64,000 bases of DNA, taken from the NCBI RefSeq assembly GCF_051401765.1, contig NW_027480449.1, positions 930,001 to 994,000 on the forward strand. The letters run 5' to 3'. Origin of the DNA: Calliopsis andreniformis (Eukaryota; Arthropoda; Insecta; Hymenoptera; Andrenidae). The notes below the pieces were generated by a model. It was not told the origin of the DNA and searched no databases. It saw nothing but the letters and a program-made list of their open reading frames with translations. The translations under genes were made by a program, and so were the position numbers. Numbering within the stretch: the stretch's first letter is position 1; each line of letters starts with the position of its first letter. Positions 23,870-35,759 of this stretch are shown one piece after another.

Positions 23870-24577
23870 CAGTGTCAGGACCAGTGTCCGTGCCAGGAGC
23901 TCTGTCTGGAGCTGCGGCAGTGCCAGCAGCAGTGTCAGTGTCATTGTCAGAGTCAGGAGCAGTGTCAGGAGCAGTATCAGCATCAGTGTCAGCGTTAGGA
24001 GCAGTGTCAGGAGCAGTGTCAGCGTTAGGAGGAGTGTCAGGAGCAATGTCAGGAACTGTGTCAGTGTCAGGAGCTGTTTCCGAAGCATTGTCAGGACCTG
24101 CAGCAGTGTCTGTGTCAGCAGCCGTGTCAGAAGCGGTGTCAGAGTCAGGAGTAGTGTCAGGAGCAGTGTCAGGAGCAGTGTCAGTGTCAGGAGCAGTGTC
24201 AGTAGCAGTGAGAGTGTCAGTATCAGGAGCAGTGTCAGTTTCAGGAGCAGTTTCAGAAGCAGTGTCAGGAGCATTGTCAGTTTCAGGATCAGTGTAAGTG
24301 TCAGGAGCAGTGTCAGGAGAAGTGTCAGTGCCAGGAGCAGTGTCAGTCCAGTGTAAGTGTCAGGAGCAGTGTCAGGAGCTGTGTCAGTGTCAGGAGCAGT
24401 GTCAGGAGCATTCTCAACAACAGCAGCAGTGTCAGTGTCAGCAGCAGTGTCAGGAGCAGTGTCAGAGTCAGGAGCAATGTCAGGAGCAGTGTCAGGAGCT
24501 GTGTCAGTGTCAGGAGCAGTGTCAGGGACATTGTCAGTATCAGCAACAGTGTCAGTGTCAGGAGCAGTGTCAGTGTC
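23870..24577. repeat. Composite segment between blocks G and D2
   Basis: It contains variants found in the tail of block A (GGACCAGTGTCCGTGCC near 23878, GTTAGGAGGAGTG near 24023) and a slip site at 24342-24357. About 365 bp later a second slip site of the same type occurs (24707-24722), inside D copy 2, so two copies of the block A end lie close together here. Confidence 0.8.
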
Positions 24578-27500
24578 AGGAGCTGTGTCAGTATCAGGAG
24601 CAGTGTCAGGAGGAGTGTCTGGAGCAGTGTCAGGAGCAGTGTCAGTATCAGGATCAGTGTAAGTGTCAGGAGCAGTGTCAGGAGCAGTGTCAGTGCCAGG
24701 AGCAGTGTCAGTCCAGTGTAAGTGTCAGGAGCAGTGTCAGGAGCAGTGTCAGTGTCAGGAGCAGTGTCAGGAGCATTCCCAAGAACAGCAGCAGTGCCAG
24801 TGTCAGCAGCAGTGTCAGGAGCAGTGTCAGAGTCAGGAGCAATGTCAGGAGCAGTGTCAGGAGCTGTGTCAGTGTCAGGAGCAGTGCCAGGGTCATTGTC
24901 AGGATCAGCAGCAGTGTCTGTGTCAGGAGCAGTGTCAGGAGCAGTGTCAGTGTCAGGAGAAGTGTCAGGAGCAGCGTCAGGAGCAGTGTCAGGACCAGTG
25001 CCAGTGTCAGGATCAGCGTCAGTGTGAGCAGCAGTGTCAGGAACACTGGCAGGAGCGGTGTCTATGTCAGGAGCATTGTCAGTATCAGCTGAAGTGTCTG
25101 TGACAGGAGCAGTGTCAGGAGCAGGGTCAGTGTCTGGAGCAGCGTCAGGAGCAGTGTCAGGGGCAGTGGCAGTGTCTGGAGCAGTGTCAGGAGCAGTGTC
25201 AGGGGCAGTGGCAGTGTATGGAGCAGTGTCAGGAGCAGTGTCAGGAGCAGTGACTGTAGCAGTGCCAGGAGCAGTGTCAGTGCCAGGAGCAGTGTCAGGA
25301 GCAGTGTCAGTTTCAGGAGCTGTGTCTGGAGCATTCTCAGGATCAGCAGTAATGTCAGTGTCTGGAGCAGTGTCAGGAGTAGTGTCAGTGTCAGGAGCAG
25401 TGTCAGGAGCAGTGTCAGTGTCAGGAGCAGTCTCAGGAGCAGTGCCAGTGCCAGATCCAGTGTGAGGAGCAGCGCCAGAGTCAGGAGCAGTGTCAGGACC
25501 AGTGTGAGTTTCAGGAGCAGTGTCAGGACCAGTGTCCGTGCCAGGAGCTGTGTCAGGAGCTGTTCCAGTGCCAGCAGCAGTGTCAGTGTCAATGTCAGAG
25601 TCAGGAGCAGTGTCAGGAGCAGTATCAGCAGCAGTGTCAGCGTCAGAAGCTGTGTCAGGAGCAGTGTCAGCGTTAGGAGGAGTGTCAGGAGCAATGTCAG
25701 GAGCTGTGTCAGTGTCAGGAGCTGTTTCCGGAGCATTGTCAGAATCTGCGGCAGTGTCTGTGTCAGGAGCCGTGTCAGAATCAGTGTCAGAGTCAGGAGC
25801 AGTGACAGGAGCAGCGTCAGGAGCAGTGTCAGTGTCAGGAGCAGTGTCAGGAGGAGTGTATGTGCCAGTGTCTGAAGCACTGTCCGGAGCAGTGTAAGGA
25901 ACAGTGACAGTGTCAGTGTTAGGAGCAGTGTCAGTGTCAGGAGCTGTGTCAGGAGCAGTGTCTGGAGCAGTGTCAGGAGCAGTGTCAGTATCTGCAGCAG
26001 TGTCTGTGACAGGAGCAGTGTCAGGAGCAGTGTCAGTGTCAGGAGCAGTGTCCGCTTCACGAGTAGTGTGAGGCGCAGTCTGAGTGACAGGAGCAGTGTC
26101 ACGAGCAGCGTCAGTGTCTGGAGCAGTGTCAGGAGCAGTGTCAGGAGCAGGGACTGTGTCAGGAGCAGTTTCAGTGTCTGCAGCAGTGTGAGGAGCAGTG
26201 TCAGTGTCAGTGTCAGGAGCAGCGTCAGTGTCAGGAGCAGTGTCAGGACCAGTGCCAGTGTCAGAAGCAGTGTCAGGAGCAGTTTCAGTGTCTGCAGCAG
26301 TGTGAGGAGCAGTGTCAGTGTCAGTGTCAGGAGCAGTGTCAGTGTCAGGAGCAGTGTCAGGACCAGTGCCAGTGTCAGAAGCAGTGTCAGGACCAGTGTC
26401 AGTGCCAGGAGTAGTGTCAGGAGCAGTGTCAGTGTCAGTGTCTGGAGCAGTGTCAGTAGCAGTGAGAGTGTCAGTATCAGGAGCAGTGTCAGTTTCAGGA
26501 GCAGTTTCAGAAGCAGTGTCAGGAGCATTGTCAGTATCAGCAGAAGTGTCTGTGACAGGAGCTGTGTCAGGAGCAGTGTCAGCGTTAGGAGGAGTGTCAG
26601 GAGCAATGTCAGGAGCTGTGTCAGTGTCAGGATCTGTTTCCGGAGCATTGTCAGGATCTGCAGCAGTGTCTGTGTCAGGAGCCGTGTCAGGAGCAGTGTC
26701 AGAGTCAGGAGCAGTGTCCGGAGCAGCGTCAGGAGCAGTGTCAGTATCTGGAGCAGTGTCAGGAGGAGTGTATGTGCCAGTGTCTGAAGCAGTGTCAGGA
26801 GCAGTGTCAGGGGCAGCATCAGGAGCAGTGTCAGCACCAGTGCCAGTGTCAGGATCAGCGTCAGTGTGAGCAGCAGTGTCAGGAACACTGGCAGGAGCAG
26901 TGTCTATGTCAGGAGCATTGTCAGTATCAGCAGAAGTGTCTGTGACAGGAGCAGTGTCAGGAGCAGCGTCAGGAGCAGTGTCAGGGGCAGTGGCAGTGTC
27001 TGGAGCAGTGTCAGGAGCAGTGTCAGGGGCAGTGGCAGTGTATGGAGCAGTGTCAGGAGGAGTGTAAGGAGCAGTGTCTGTAGCAGTGCCAGGAGCAGTG
27101 TCAGTGCCAGGAGCAGTGTCAGGAGCAGTGTCTGGAACAGTTCCAGGAGCAGTGTCAGTGCCAGGAGCAGTGTCAGGAGAAGTGTCAGTGTCAGGAGCTG
27201 TGTCTGGAGCATTCTCAGGATCAGCAGTAGTGTCAGTGTCTAGAGCAGTGTCAGGAGCAGTGTCAGTGTCAGCAGCAGTGTCAGCAGCAGTGTCAGGAGC
27301 AGCATCAGGGTCAGGAGCAGTGTCAGGACCAGTGCCAGTGTCAGGAGCAGTGTCAGTGTGAGCAGCAGTGCCAGGAGCAGTGTAAGGAGCAGTGACAGTG
27401 TCAGTTTCAGGAGCAGTGTCAGTGTCAGGAGCAGTGTCAGGAGCAGTGACAGTGTCAGGAGCAGTGTCTGGAGCAGTGTCAGGAGCAGTGTCAGTATCCG

Positions 27501-29128
27501 GATCAGGGTAAGTGTCAGGAGCAGTGTCAGGAGCAGTGTCAGTGTCAGGAGGAGTGTCAGGAGCATTCTCAAGACCAGCAGCAGTGTCAGTGTCAGCAGC
27601 AGTGTACCAGGAGCAGTGTCAGCGTCAGGAGCAATGTCAGGAGCAGTGTCAGGAGCAGTGTCAGTGACAGGAGCAGTGTCAGGGACATTGTCAGGATCAG
27701 CAGCAGTGTCTGTGTCAGGAGCAGTGTCAGTGTCTGCAGCAATGTCACGAGCAGTGTCAGGAGCAGTCTCAGTGTCAGTAGCAGTGTCAGGAGCAGTGTC
27801 AGTGTCAGTAGCAGTGCCAGTGTCAGTATCAGGAGCATTGTCAGTGTCAGGAGCAGTGTTAGTGTCAGGAGCTGTGCCAGGAGCAGTGACAGTGTCAGGA
27901 GCAGTGTCTGGAGCAGTGTCAGGAGCAGTGTCAGTATCAGGATCAGTGTAAGTGTCAGGAGCAGTGTCAGTGTCAGGAGCAGTGTCAGGGACATTGTCAG
28001 GATCAGCAGCAGTGTCTGTGTCAGGAGCAGTGTCAGGAGCAGTGTCAGTGTCAGGAGCAGTGTCAGGAGAAGCGTCAGGAGCAGTGTCAGGACCAGTGCC
28101 AGTGTCAGGATCAGTGTCAGTGTAAGCAGCAGTGTCAGGAACACTGGCAGGGGCAGTGTCTATGTCTGGACCTGTGTCAGGAGCAGTGTCAGTGTCTGCA
28201 GCAATGTCACGAGCAGTGTCAGGAGCAGTCTCAGTGTCAGTAGCAGTGTCAGGAGCAGTGTCAGTGTCAGGAGCAGTGCTAGTGTCAGTATCAGGAGCAT
28301 TGTCAGTGTCAGGAGCAGTGTCAGCAACAGTGTTAGGAGCAGTGTCAGGAACATTGTCAGTATCAGCAGCAGTGCCAGTGTGAGCAGCAGTGTCAGGAAC
28401 ACTGGCAGGAGCAGTGTCTATGTCAGGAGCTGTGTCAGGATCAGTGTCAGTGTCTTCAGCAATGTCACGAGCAGTGTCAGAAGCAGTGTCAGTGTCAGTA
28501 GCAGTGTCAGGAGCAGTGTCAGTGTCAGGAGCGGTGCCAGTGTCAGTATCAGGAGCAGTGACAGTGTCAGGAGCAGTGTCAGGAGCAGTGTCAGTGTCAG
28601 CGTCAGGAGCAGTGTCAGTGTCAGGAGCAGTGTCAGGACCAGTGCCAGTGTCAGAAGCAGTGTCAGGACCAGTGTCAGTGACGGGAGCAGTGTCAGGAGT
28701 AGAGTCAGGAGCAGTGTCAGGAGCAGTGTCAGGAGCATTGTCAGCATCAGCAGCAGTGCCTGTGTCAGGAGCTGTGTCAGGAGCAGTGTCAGTGTCTGCA
28801 GCAATGTCACGAGCAGTGTCAGGAGCAGTCTCAGTGTCAGTAGCAGTGTCAGGAGCAGTGTCTGTGACAGGAGCAGTGTCAGTAGCAGTGAGAGTGTTAG
28901 TATCAGGAGCATTGTCAGAATCAGCAGCAGTGTCTGTGTCAGGAGCAGCGTCTGGAGCAGTGTCAGGACCAGTGCCAGTGTCAGGATCAGTGTCAGTGTG
29001 AGCAGCAGTGTCAGGAACACTGGCAGGAGCAGTGTCTATGTCAGGAGCTGTGTCAGGAGCAGTGTCAGTGTCTGCACCAATGTCACGAGAAGTGTCAGGA
29101 GCAGTGTCAGTGTCAGTAGCAGTGTCAG
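24578..29128. repeat. Segment D, copy 2
   Basis: It is the ~4.55-kb copy of 9998-14997, shorter by 18 bp and 431 bp. The junction replacing the 431 bp lies near 26790-26820, where the tail of GGAGGAGTGTATGTGCC sequence runs straight into GCAGCATCAGGAGC. It retains the slip sites at 24707 and 27602. The right end is at 29128, where D1 goes on with GCATTG and D2 with GCAGTG. Confidence 0.9.
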
Positions 29129-31144
29129 GAGCAGTGTCAGTGTCCGGAGCGGTGCCAGTGTCAGTATCAGGAGCAGCGTCAGTGTCAGGAGTAGTGTCAG
29201 GAGCAGTGTCAGTGTCAGGAGCAGTGTCAGGACCAGTGCCAGTGCCAGAAGCAGTGTCAGGACCAGTGTCAGTGACAGGAGCGGTGTCAGGAGTAGTGTC
29301 AGTGTAAGGAGCAGTGTCAGCGTCAGGTGCAGTGTCAGGGGAGCATTGTCATGATCAGCGCAGTGTCTGTATCAGGAGCAGTGTCAGGAGCTGTGTAAGT
29401 GTCTGGACCAGTGTCAGGAGTAGTGTCAGGAGCAGGGTCAGTGTCAGGAGCAGTGTCAGGAGCAGTGTGAGGAGCAGTGTCAGTGACAGGAGCAGTGCCA
29501 GACGCTGTGTCAGTGTCTGGAACAGTGTCAGGAGTTGTGTCAGGAGCAGGGTCAGTGTCAGGAGCAGTGTCAGGAGCAGTGTCAGGAGCAGTGTCAGTGT
29601 CTGTAGCAGTGTGAGGAGCAGTGTCAGTGTCAGTATCAGGAGCAGTGTCAGTGTCAGGAGCAGTTTCAGGACCAGTGCCAGTGTCAGAAGCAGTGTCAGG
29701 ACCAGTGTCAGTGACAGGAGCAGTGTCAGTGTCAGGAGCAGCGTCAGGAGCAGTGTCTGAATCAGGAGCAGTATCAGGAGCATTGTCAGTATCAGCAGCA
29801 GTGTCGGTGTCCGGAGCAGAGTCAGGAGCAGCGTCAGTTCCAGGAGCATTTTGAGGAACAGTGTCAGTGTCAGAAGCAGTGTCTGTGCCAGGAGCAGTGT
29901 GAAGAGCAGTGTCAGTGTCAGGAGCAGTTTCAGGAGCACTGTCAGGATCTGCAGCAGTGTCTGTGTCAGGAGCTGAGTCAGGAGCAGTGTCAGGGATCGT
30001 GTCAGTGACAGTAGCTTAGTCAGGAGCAGTGTCAGTGTCAGCAGCAGTGTTAGGAGCAGTGTCAGGGGCAGTTTCAGTGTCAGGAGCAGTGCCAGGAGCA
30101 GTGTCAGTGTCAGGAGCAGTGTCAGTGTCAGTATCAGGAGCAGTGTCATTGTCAGGAGCAGCGTGAGGAGCAGTGTCTGGAGCAGTGTCAGTGGTAGGAG
30201 CAGTGTCAGTGTCTGTAGCAGTGTGAGGAGCAGTGTCAGCGTCAGTATCAGGAGCAGTGTCTGTGACAGGAGCAGTTTCAGGACCAGTGCCAGTGTCAGA
30301 AGCAGTGTCAGGACCAGTGTCAGTGTCAGGACCAGTGTCAGTGTCAGGAGCAGAGTCAGTATCAGGAGCAGTGTCAGTGTCAGGAGCAGTTTCAGGACCG
30401 GTGCCTGTGTCAGAAGCAGTGCCAGGAGCTGTGTCAGTGTCTGGAACAGTGTCAGGAGTAGTGTCAGGAGCAGGGTCAGTGTCAGGAGCAGTGTCAGGAG
30501 CAGTGTCAGGAGCAGTGTCAGTGTCTGTAGCAGTGTGAGGAGCAGTGTCAGCGTCAGTATCAGGAGCAGTGTCAGTGACAGGAGCAGTTTCAGGACCAGT
30601 GCCAGTGTCAGAAGCAGTGTCAGGACCAGTGTCAGTGTCAGGAGCAGTGTCAGTATCAGGAGCAGTGTCAGTGTCAGGAGCAGTGTCGGTGTCAGGAGCA
30701 GAGTCAGGAGCAGTGTCAGTGTCAGGAGCAGTTTGAGGAACAGTGTCAGTGTCAGAAGCGGTGTCTGTGTCAGGAGCAGTGCGAAGAGCAGTGTCAGTGT
30801 CAGGAGCAGTTTCAGGAGCACTGTCAGGATCTGCAGCAGTGTCTGTGTCAGGAGCTGAGTCAGGAGCAGGGTCAGGGATCGTGTCAGTGACAGTAGCTTA
30901 GTCAGGAGCAGTGTCTGTGTCAGCAGCAGTGTTAGGAGCAGTGTCAGGGGCAGTGTCAGTGTCAGGAGCAGTGCCAGGAGCAGTGTCAGGGTCAGGAGCA
31001 GTGTCAGTGTCAGTATCAGGAGCAGTGTCAGTGTCAGGAGCAGTGTGAGGAGCAGTGTCAGTGACAGGAGCAGTGTCAGGAGCTGTGTCAGTGTCTGGAA
31101 CATTGTCAGGAGTAGTGTCAGGAGCAGGGTCAGTGTCGGGAGCA
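29129..31144. repeat. Composite of block F and block G sequence
   Basis: Positions 29336 to about 29720 match 8460-8845 (offset 20876) and 29877-30680 match 22676-23479 (offset 7201). The slip site begins at 29336. From 30690 to 31144 it is a looser relative of block A with fewer rare variants, ending where the 1057-bp tandem pair starts. Confidence 0.83.
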
Positions 31145-32201
31145 GTGTCAGGAGCAGTTTCAGTGTCAGTATCAGGAGCAGTGTCAGTGTCAGGAGCAGT
31201 GTGAGGAGCAGTGTCAGTGACAGGAGAAGTGTCAGGAGCTGTGTCAGTGTCTGGAACAGTGTCTGGAGTAGTGTCAGGAGCAGGGTCAGTGTCAGGAGCA
31301 GTGTCAGGAGCCGTGTCAGGAGCAGTGTCAGTGTCTGTAGCAGTGTGAGGAGCAGTGTCAGTGTCAGTATCAGGAGCAGTGTCAGTGTCAGGAGCAGTTT
31401 CAGGACCAGTGCCAGTGTCAGAAGCAGTGTCAGGACCAGTGTCAGTGACAGGAGCAGTGTCAGTGTCAGGAGCAGTATCAGGAGCTGTGTCTGGAGCAGT
31501 GTCAGTGTCAGGAGCAGTGTCAGCGTTAGGTGCAGTGTCAGACGAGCATTGTCATGATCAGCGCAGTGTCTGTATCAGGAGCAGTGTCAGGAGCAGTGTC
31601 AGTGACAGGTGCAGTGTCAGGAGCAGTGTCAGGAGCAGTGTCAGTGTCAGGAGCAGTGTCAGGAGCAGTGTCAGTGTCAGGAGCAGTCTCAGGAACAGTG
31701 TCAGTGTCAGAACCAGAGTGAGGAGCAGCGCCAGAGTCAGGAGCAGTGTCAGGACCAGTGTGAGTTTCAGGAGCAGTGTCAGGACCAGTGTCCGTGCCAG
31801 GAGCTGTGTCAGAAGCTGTAGCAGTGCCAGCAGCAGTGTCAGTGTCATTGTCAGGGTCAGGAGCAGTGTCAGCAGCAGTATCAGCAGCAGTGTCAGCGTC
31901 AGGAGCTGTGTCAGGAGCAGTGTCAGCGTTAGGAGGAGTGTCAGGAGCAATGTCAGGAGCTGTGTCAGTGTCAGGAGCTGTTTCCGGAGCATTGTCAGGA
32001 TCTGCAGCAGTGTCTGTGTCAGGAGCCGTGTCAGGAGCAGTGTCAGAGTCAGGAGCAGTGTCAGGAGAAGTGTCAGGAGCAGTGTCAGTGTCAGGAGCAG
32101 TGTCAGGAGGAGTGTATGTGCCAGTGTCAGAAGCAGTGCCAGGAGCAGTGTAAGGAGCAGTGACAGTTTCAGTGTCAGGAGCAGTGTCAGTGTCAGCAGC
32201 T
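31145..32201. repeat. Block I, tandem unit 1 (1057 bp)
   Basis: The unit repeats at 32202-33274 at offset 1057, one more than a multiple of 6. The extra base is explained by the +1 slip site inside it (CAGACGAGCATTG then TCATGATC, from 31541). This is the only version of that slip site with ACG in place of GGG. Confidence 0.92.
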
Positions 32202-33274
32202 GTGTCAGGAGCAGTGTCAGTGTCAGTATCAGGAGCAGTGTCAGTGTCAGGAGCAGTGTGAGGAGCAGTGTCAGTGACAGGAGAAGTGTCAGGAGCTGTG
32301 TCAGTGTCTGGAACAGTGTCTGGAGTAGTGTCAGGAGCAGGGTCAGTGTCAGGAGCAGTGTCAGGAGCCGTGTCAGGAGCAGTGTCAGTGTCTGTAGCAG
32401 TGTGAGGAGCAGTGTCAGTGTCAGTATCAGGAGCAGTGTCAGTGTCAGGAGCAGTTTCAGGACCAGTGCCAGTGTCAGAAGCAGTGTCAGGACCAGTGTC
32501 AGTGACAGGAGCAGTGTCAGTGTCAGGAGCAGTATCAGGAGCTGTGTCTGGAGCAGTGTCAGTGTCAGGAGCAGTGTCAGCGTTAGGTGCAGTGTCAGAC
32601 GAGCATTGTCATGATCAGCGCAGTGTCTGTATCAGGAGCAGTGTCAGGAGCAGTGTCAGTGACAGGTGCAGTGTCAGGAGCAGTGTCAGGAGCAGTGTCA
32701 GTGTCAGGAGCAGTGTCAGGAGCAGTGTCAGTGTCAGGAGCAGTCTCAGGAACAGTGTCAGTGTCAGAACCAGAGTGAGGAGCAGCGCCAGAGTCAGGAG
32801 CAGTGTCAGGACCAGTGTGAGTTTCAGGAGCAGTGTCAGGACCAGTGTCCGTGCCAGGAGCTGTGTCAGAAGCTGTAGCAGTGCCAGCAGCAGTGTCAGT
32901 GTCATTGTCAGGGTCAGGAGCAGTGTCAGCAGCAGTATCAGCAGCAGTGTCAGCGTCAGGAGCTGTGTCAGGAGCAGTGTCAGCGTTAGGAGGAGTGTCA
33001 GGAGCAATATCAGGAGCTGTGTCAGTGTCAGGAGCTGTTTCCGGAGCATTGTCAGGATCTGCAGCAGTGTCTGTGTCAGGAGCCGTGTCAGGAGCAGTGT
33101 CAGAGTCAGGAGCAGTGTCAGGAGAAGTGTCAGGAGCAGTGTCAGTGTCAGGAGCAGTGTCAGGAGGAGTGTATGTGCCAGTGTCAGAAGCAGTGCCAGG
33201 AGCAGTGTAAGGAGCAGTGACAGTTTCAGTGTCAGGAGCAGTGTCAGTGTCAGCAGCTGTGTCAGGAGCAGTGA
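32202..33274. repeat. Block I, tandem unit 2
   Basis: It differs from unit 1 at very few bases, for example GCAATATCAGG near 33005 where unit 1 reads GCAATGTCAGG near 31948. The slip site begins at 32598. Its second half (from 32699) doubles as block J copy 2. Similarity to unit 1 runs about 15 bp past the nominal unit length, to the point where unit 1 reads GTGTCAGTG and this copy GTGATAGTG. Confidence 0.92.
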
Positions 33275-34392
33275 TAGTGTCAGGAGCAGTGTCTGGAGCA
33301 GTGTCAGGAGCAGTGTCAGTATCAGGATCAGTGTAAGTGTCAGGAGCAGTGTCAGGAGCAGTGTCAGTGTCAGGAGGAGTGTCAGGAGCATTGTCAAGAC
33401 CAGCAGCAGTGTCAGTGTCAGCAGCAGTGTACCAGGAGCAGTGTCAGCGTCAGGAGCAATGTCAGGAGCAGTGTCAGGAGCAGTGTCAGTGTCAGGAGCA
33501 GTGTCAGGGACATTGTCAGGATCAGCAGCAGTGTCTGTGTCAGGAGCAGTGTTAGGAGCAGTGTCAGTGTCAGGAGCAGTGTCAGGAGAAGCGTCAGGAG
33601 CAGTGTCAGGACCAGTGCCAGTGTCAGGATCAGTGTCTGTGTGAGCAGCAGTGTCAGGAACACTGGCAGGGGCAGTGTCTATGTCTGGACCTGTGTCAGG
33701 AGCAGTGTCAGTGTCTGCAGCAATGTCACGAGCAGTGTCAGTAGCAGTCTCAGTGTCAGTAGCAGTGTCAGGAGCAGTGTCAGTGTCAGGAGCAGTGCCA
33801 GTGTCAGTATCAGGAGCATTGTCAGTGTCAGGAGCAGTGTCAGGAACACTGGCAGGAGCAGTGTCTATGTCAGGAGCTGTGTCAGGGGCAGTGTCAGTGT
33901 CAGGAGCAGTATCAGGAGCAGTGTCAGTGTCAGCGTCAGGAGCAGTGTCAGTGTCAGGAGCAGTGTCAGGACCAGTGCCAGTGTCAGAAGCAGTGTCAGG
34001 ACCAGTGTCAGTGACAGGAGCAGTGTCAGGAGTAGTGTCAGGAGCAGTGTCAGGAGCAGTGTCAGGAGCATTGTCAGCGTCAGCAGCAGTGCCTGTGTCA
34101 GGAGCAGTTCCAGGAGCACTGTCAGTGTCAGGTGCAGTGTGAGGAGCCGTGTCAGCCACAGGAGCAGTGCCAGGTGCATTGTCAGTATCAGCAGGAGTGT
34201 CCGTGTCAGGAGCAGTGTCAGGAGCAGTGTCAGTGTAAGGAGCAGTGTCAGTGTCAGGAGCAGTGTCAGTGTCAGGAGCAGCGTCAGGAGCAGTGTCAGT
34301 GTCAGCAGCAGTGTCAGCAGCAGTGTCAGGAGTAGCATCAGGGTCAGGAGCAGTGTCAGGACCAGTGCCAGTGTCAGGAGCAGTGTCAGGAG
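32699..34392. repeat. Block J, copy 2, fused to a block H fragment
   Basis: Positions 32699-33848 match 15115-16264 (offset 17584). Then 33841-34392 match 16581-17132 (offset 17260), so 324 bp of the 16-kb region is missing. The jump happens in a shared CAGGAACA run at 33841-33848, which looks like a deletion between two copies of that run. The slip site GTGTACCAGG is at 33428-33437. Confidence 0.86.
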
Positions 34393-34685
34393 CAGCGTCA
34401 GTGTTAGGAGCAGTTTGAGGAGCAGTGTCAGTGTCAGGAGCAGTGTCAGGAGAAGTGTCAGCGTCAGGAGCAATGTCAGGAGCGGTGTCAGGACCAGTGC
34501 CAGTATAAGGATCAGTGTCAGTGTGAGCAGCAGTGTCAGGAACACTGGCAGGAGCAGCGTCAGTGTAAGGAGCAGTGACAACAGCAGTGTCAGGAGCAGT
34601 GTCAGGACCAGTGCCAGTGTCAGGAGCAGTGTCGGTGTGAGCAGCAGTACCAGGAACAGTGGCAGGAGCAGTGTCACTGACACGA
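34393..34685. repeat. Short segment shared with 18825-19062
   Basis: From about 34440 it carries the tags GCCAGTATAAGG and AGCAGCGTCAGTGTAAGG. Unlike its relative near 18940 it has kept the hexamer register. Confidence 0.75.
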
Positions 34686-35182
34686 GCTGTGTCAGGAGCA
34701 GTGTCAGTGACATTAGCTGTGTCAGGAGCAGTGTCAGTGTCATGAGCAGTGCCAGCGTCAGTATCAGGAGTAGTGTCAGTGTCAGTGTCAGTAGCAGTGT
34801 CTGGAGCAGTGTCAGTGTCTGTAGCACGAGCAGTGTCAGTGTCAGGTGCAATGTCAGGAGCAGGGTCAGTGTCAGGAGCAGTCCCAGGAGCATTGTCAGG
34901 ATCAGCAGCAGTGTCTGTGACAGGAGCAGTGACAGTAGCAGTGAGAGTGTAAGTATCAGGAGCATTGTCGGTATCAGCAGCAGTGCCTGTGTCAGGACCA
35001 GTGTCATGAGCGGTGTCAGTGTGAGGAGCTGTGTCAGAAGCAGTGTCTGTGTCAGAAGCAGTGTCGGGAGCAGTGTCAGTGTCAGCAGCAGTGACAGCAG
35101 CAGTATCAGGAGCAGTTTCAGTGTCAGGAGCTGTGTCAGGTGCAATGTCAGGAGCAGTGCCAGTGTCAGGAGCAGTGCCAGG
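34686..35182. repeat. Block E, copy 3 (partial)
   Basis: It matches 6815 to about 7300 at offset 27871, then gains 12 bp near 35055 (an extra CAGAAGCAGTGT-type unit) relative to copies 1 and 2. The rest of block E is missing and an unrelated run of the same hexamers follows. Confidence 0.84.
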
Positions 35183-35759
35183 AGCATTGTCAGGATCAGC
35201 AGCAGTGTCTGTGACAGGAGCAGTGACAGTAGCAGTGAGAGTGTAAGTATCAGGAGCATTGTCAGCATCAGCAGCAGTGCCTGTGTCAGGAGCGGTGCCA
35301 GGAGCAGTGTCAGTGTCAGGTGCAGTGTGAGGAGCCGTGTCAGCCTCAGGAGCAGTGCCAGGTGCATTGTCAGTATCAGCAGGAGTGTCTGTGTCAGGAG
35401 CAGTGTCAGGAGCAGTGTCAGTGTAAGGAGCAGTGTCAGGGTCAGGAGCAGTGTCAGTGTCAGGAGCAGTGTCAGGAGCAGTGTCAGTGTCAGCAGCAGT
35501 GTCAGCAGCAGTGTCATTAGCAGTGCCAGTGTCAGGGCCAGGAGCAGTGTCAGTGTCAGGAGCTGTGTATGGAGAAGTGTCTCTGTCAGGAGCAGTGTCA
35601 GGAGCATTGTCAGTATCAGGAGCAGTGTCAGTGTCAGGAGTAGTGTCAGGAGCAGTGTCACCGTCAGGAGCAGTGTCAGGAGCATTGTCAGTATCAGCAG
35701 CAGTGTCTGTTTCTGGAGCAGTGTCAGGAGCAGTGTCAGAGTCAGGAGCAGTGTCAGTG
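35183..35759. repeat. Array segment not matched at length to another block
   Basis: It is made of the same units with short local similarities, for example CAGGTGCATTG near 35359 (as at 16914) and CGTGTCAGCCTCAGG near 35336. I could not place it as a long copy of one other stretch by eye. There is no non-repeat sequence in it. Confidence 0.7.
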
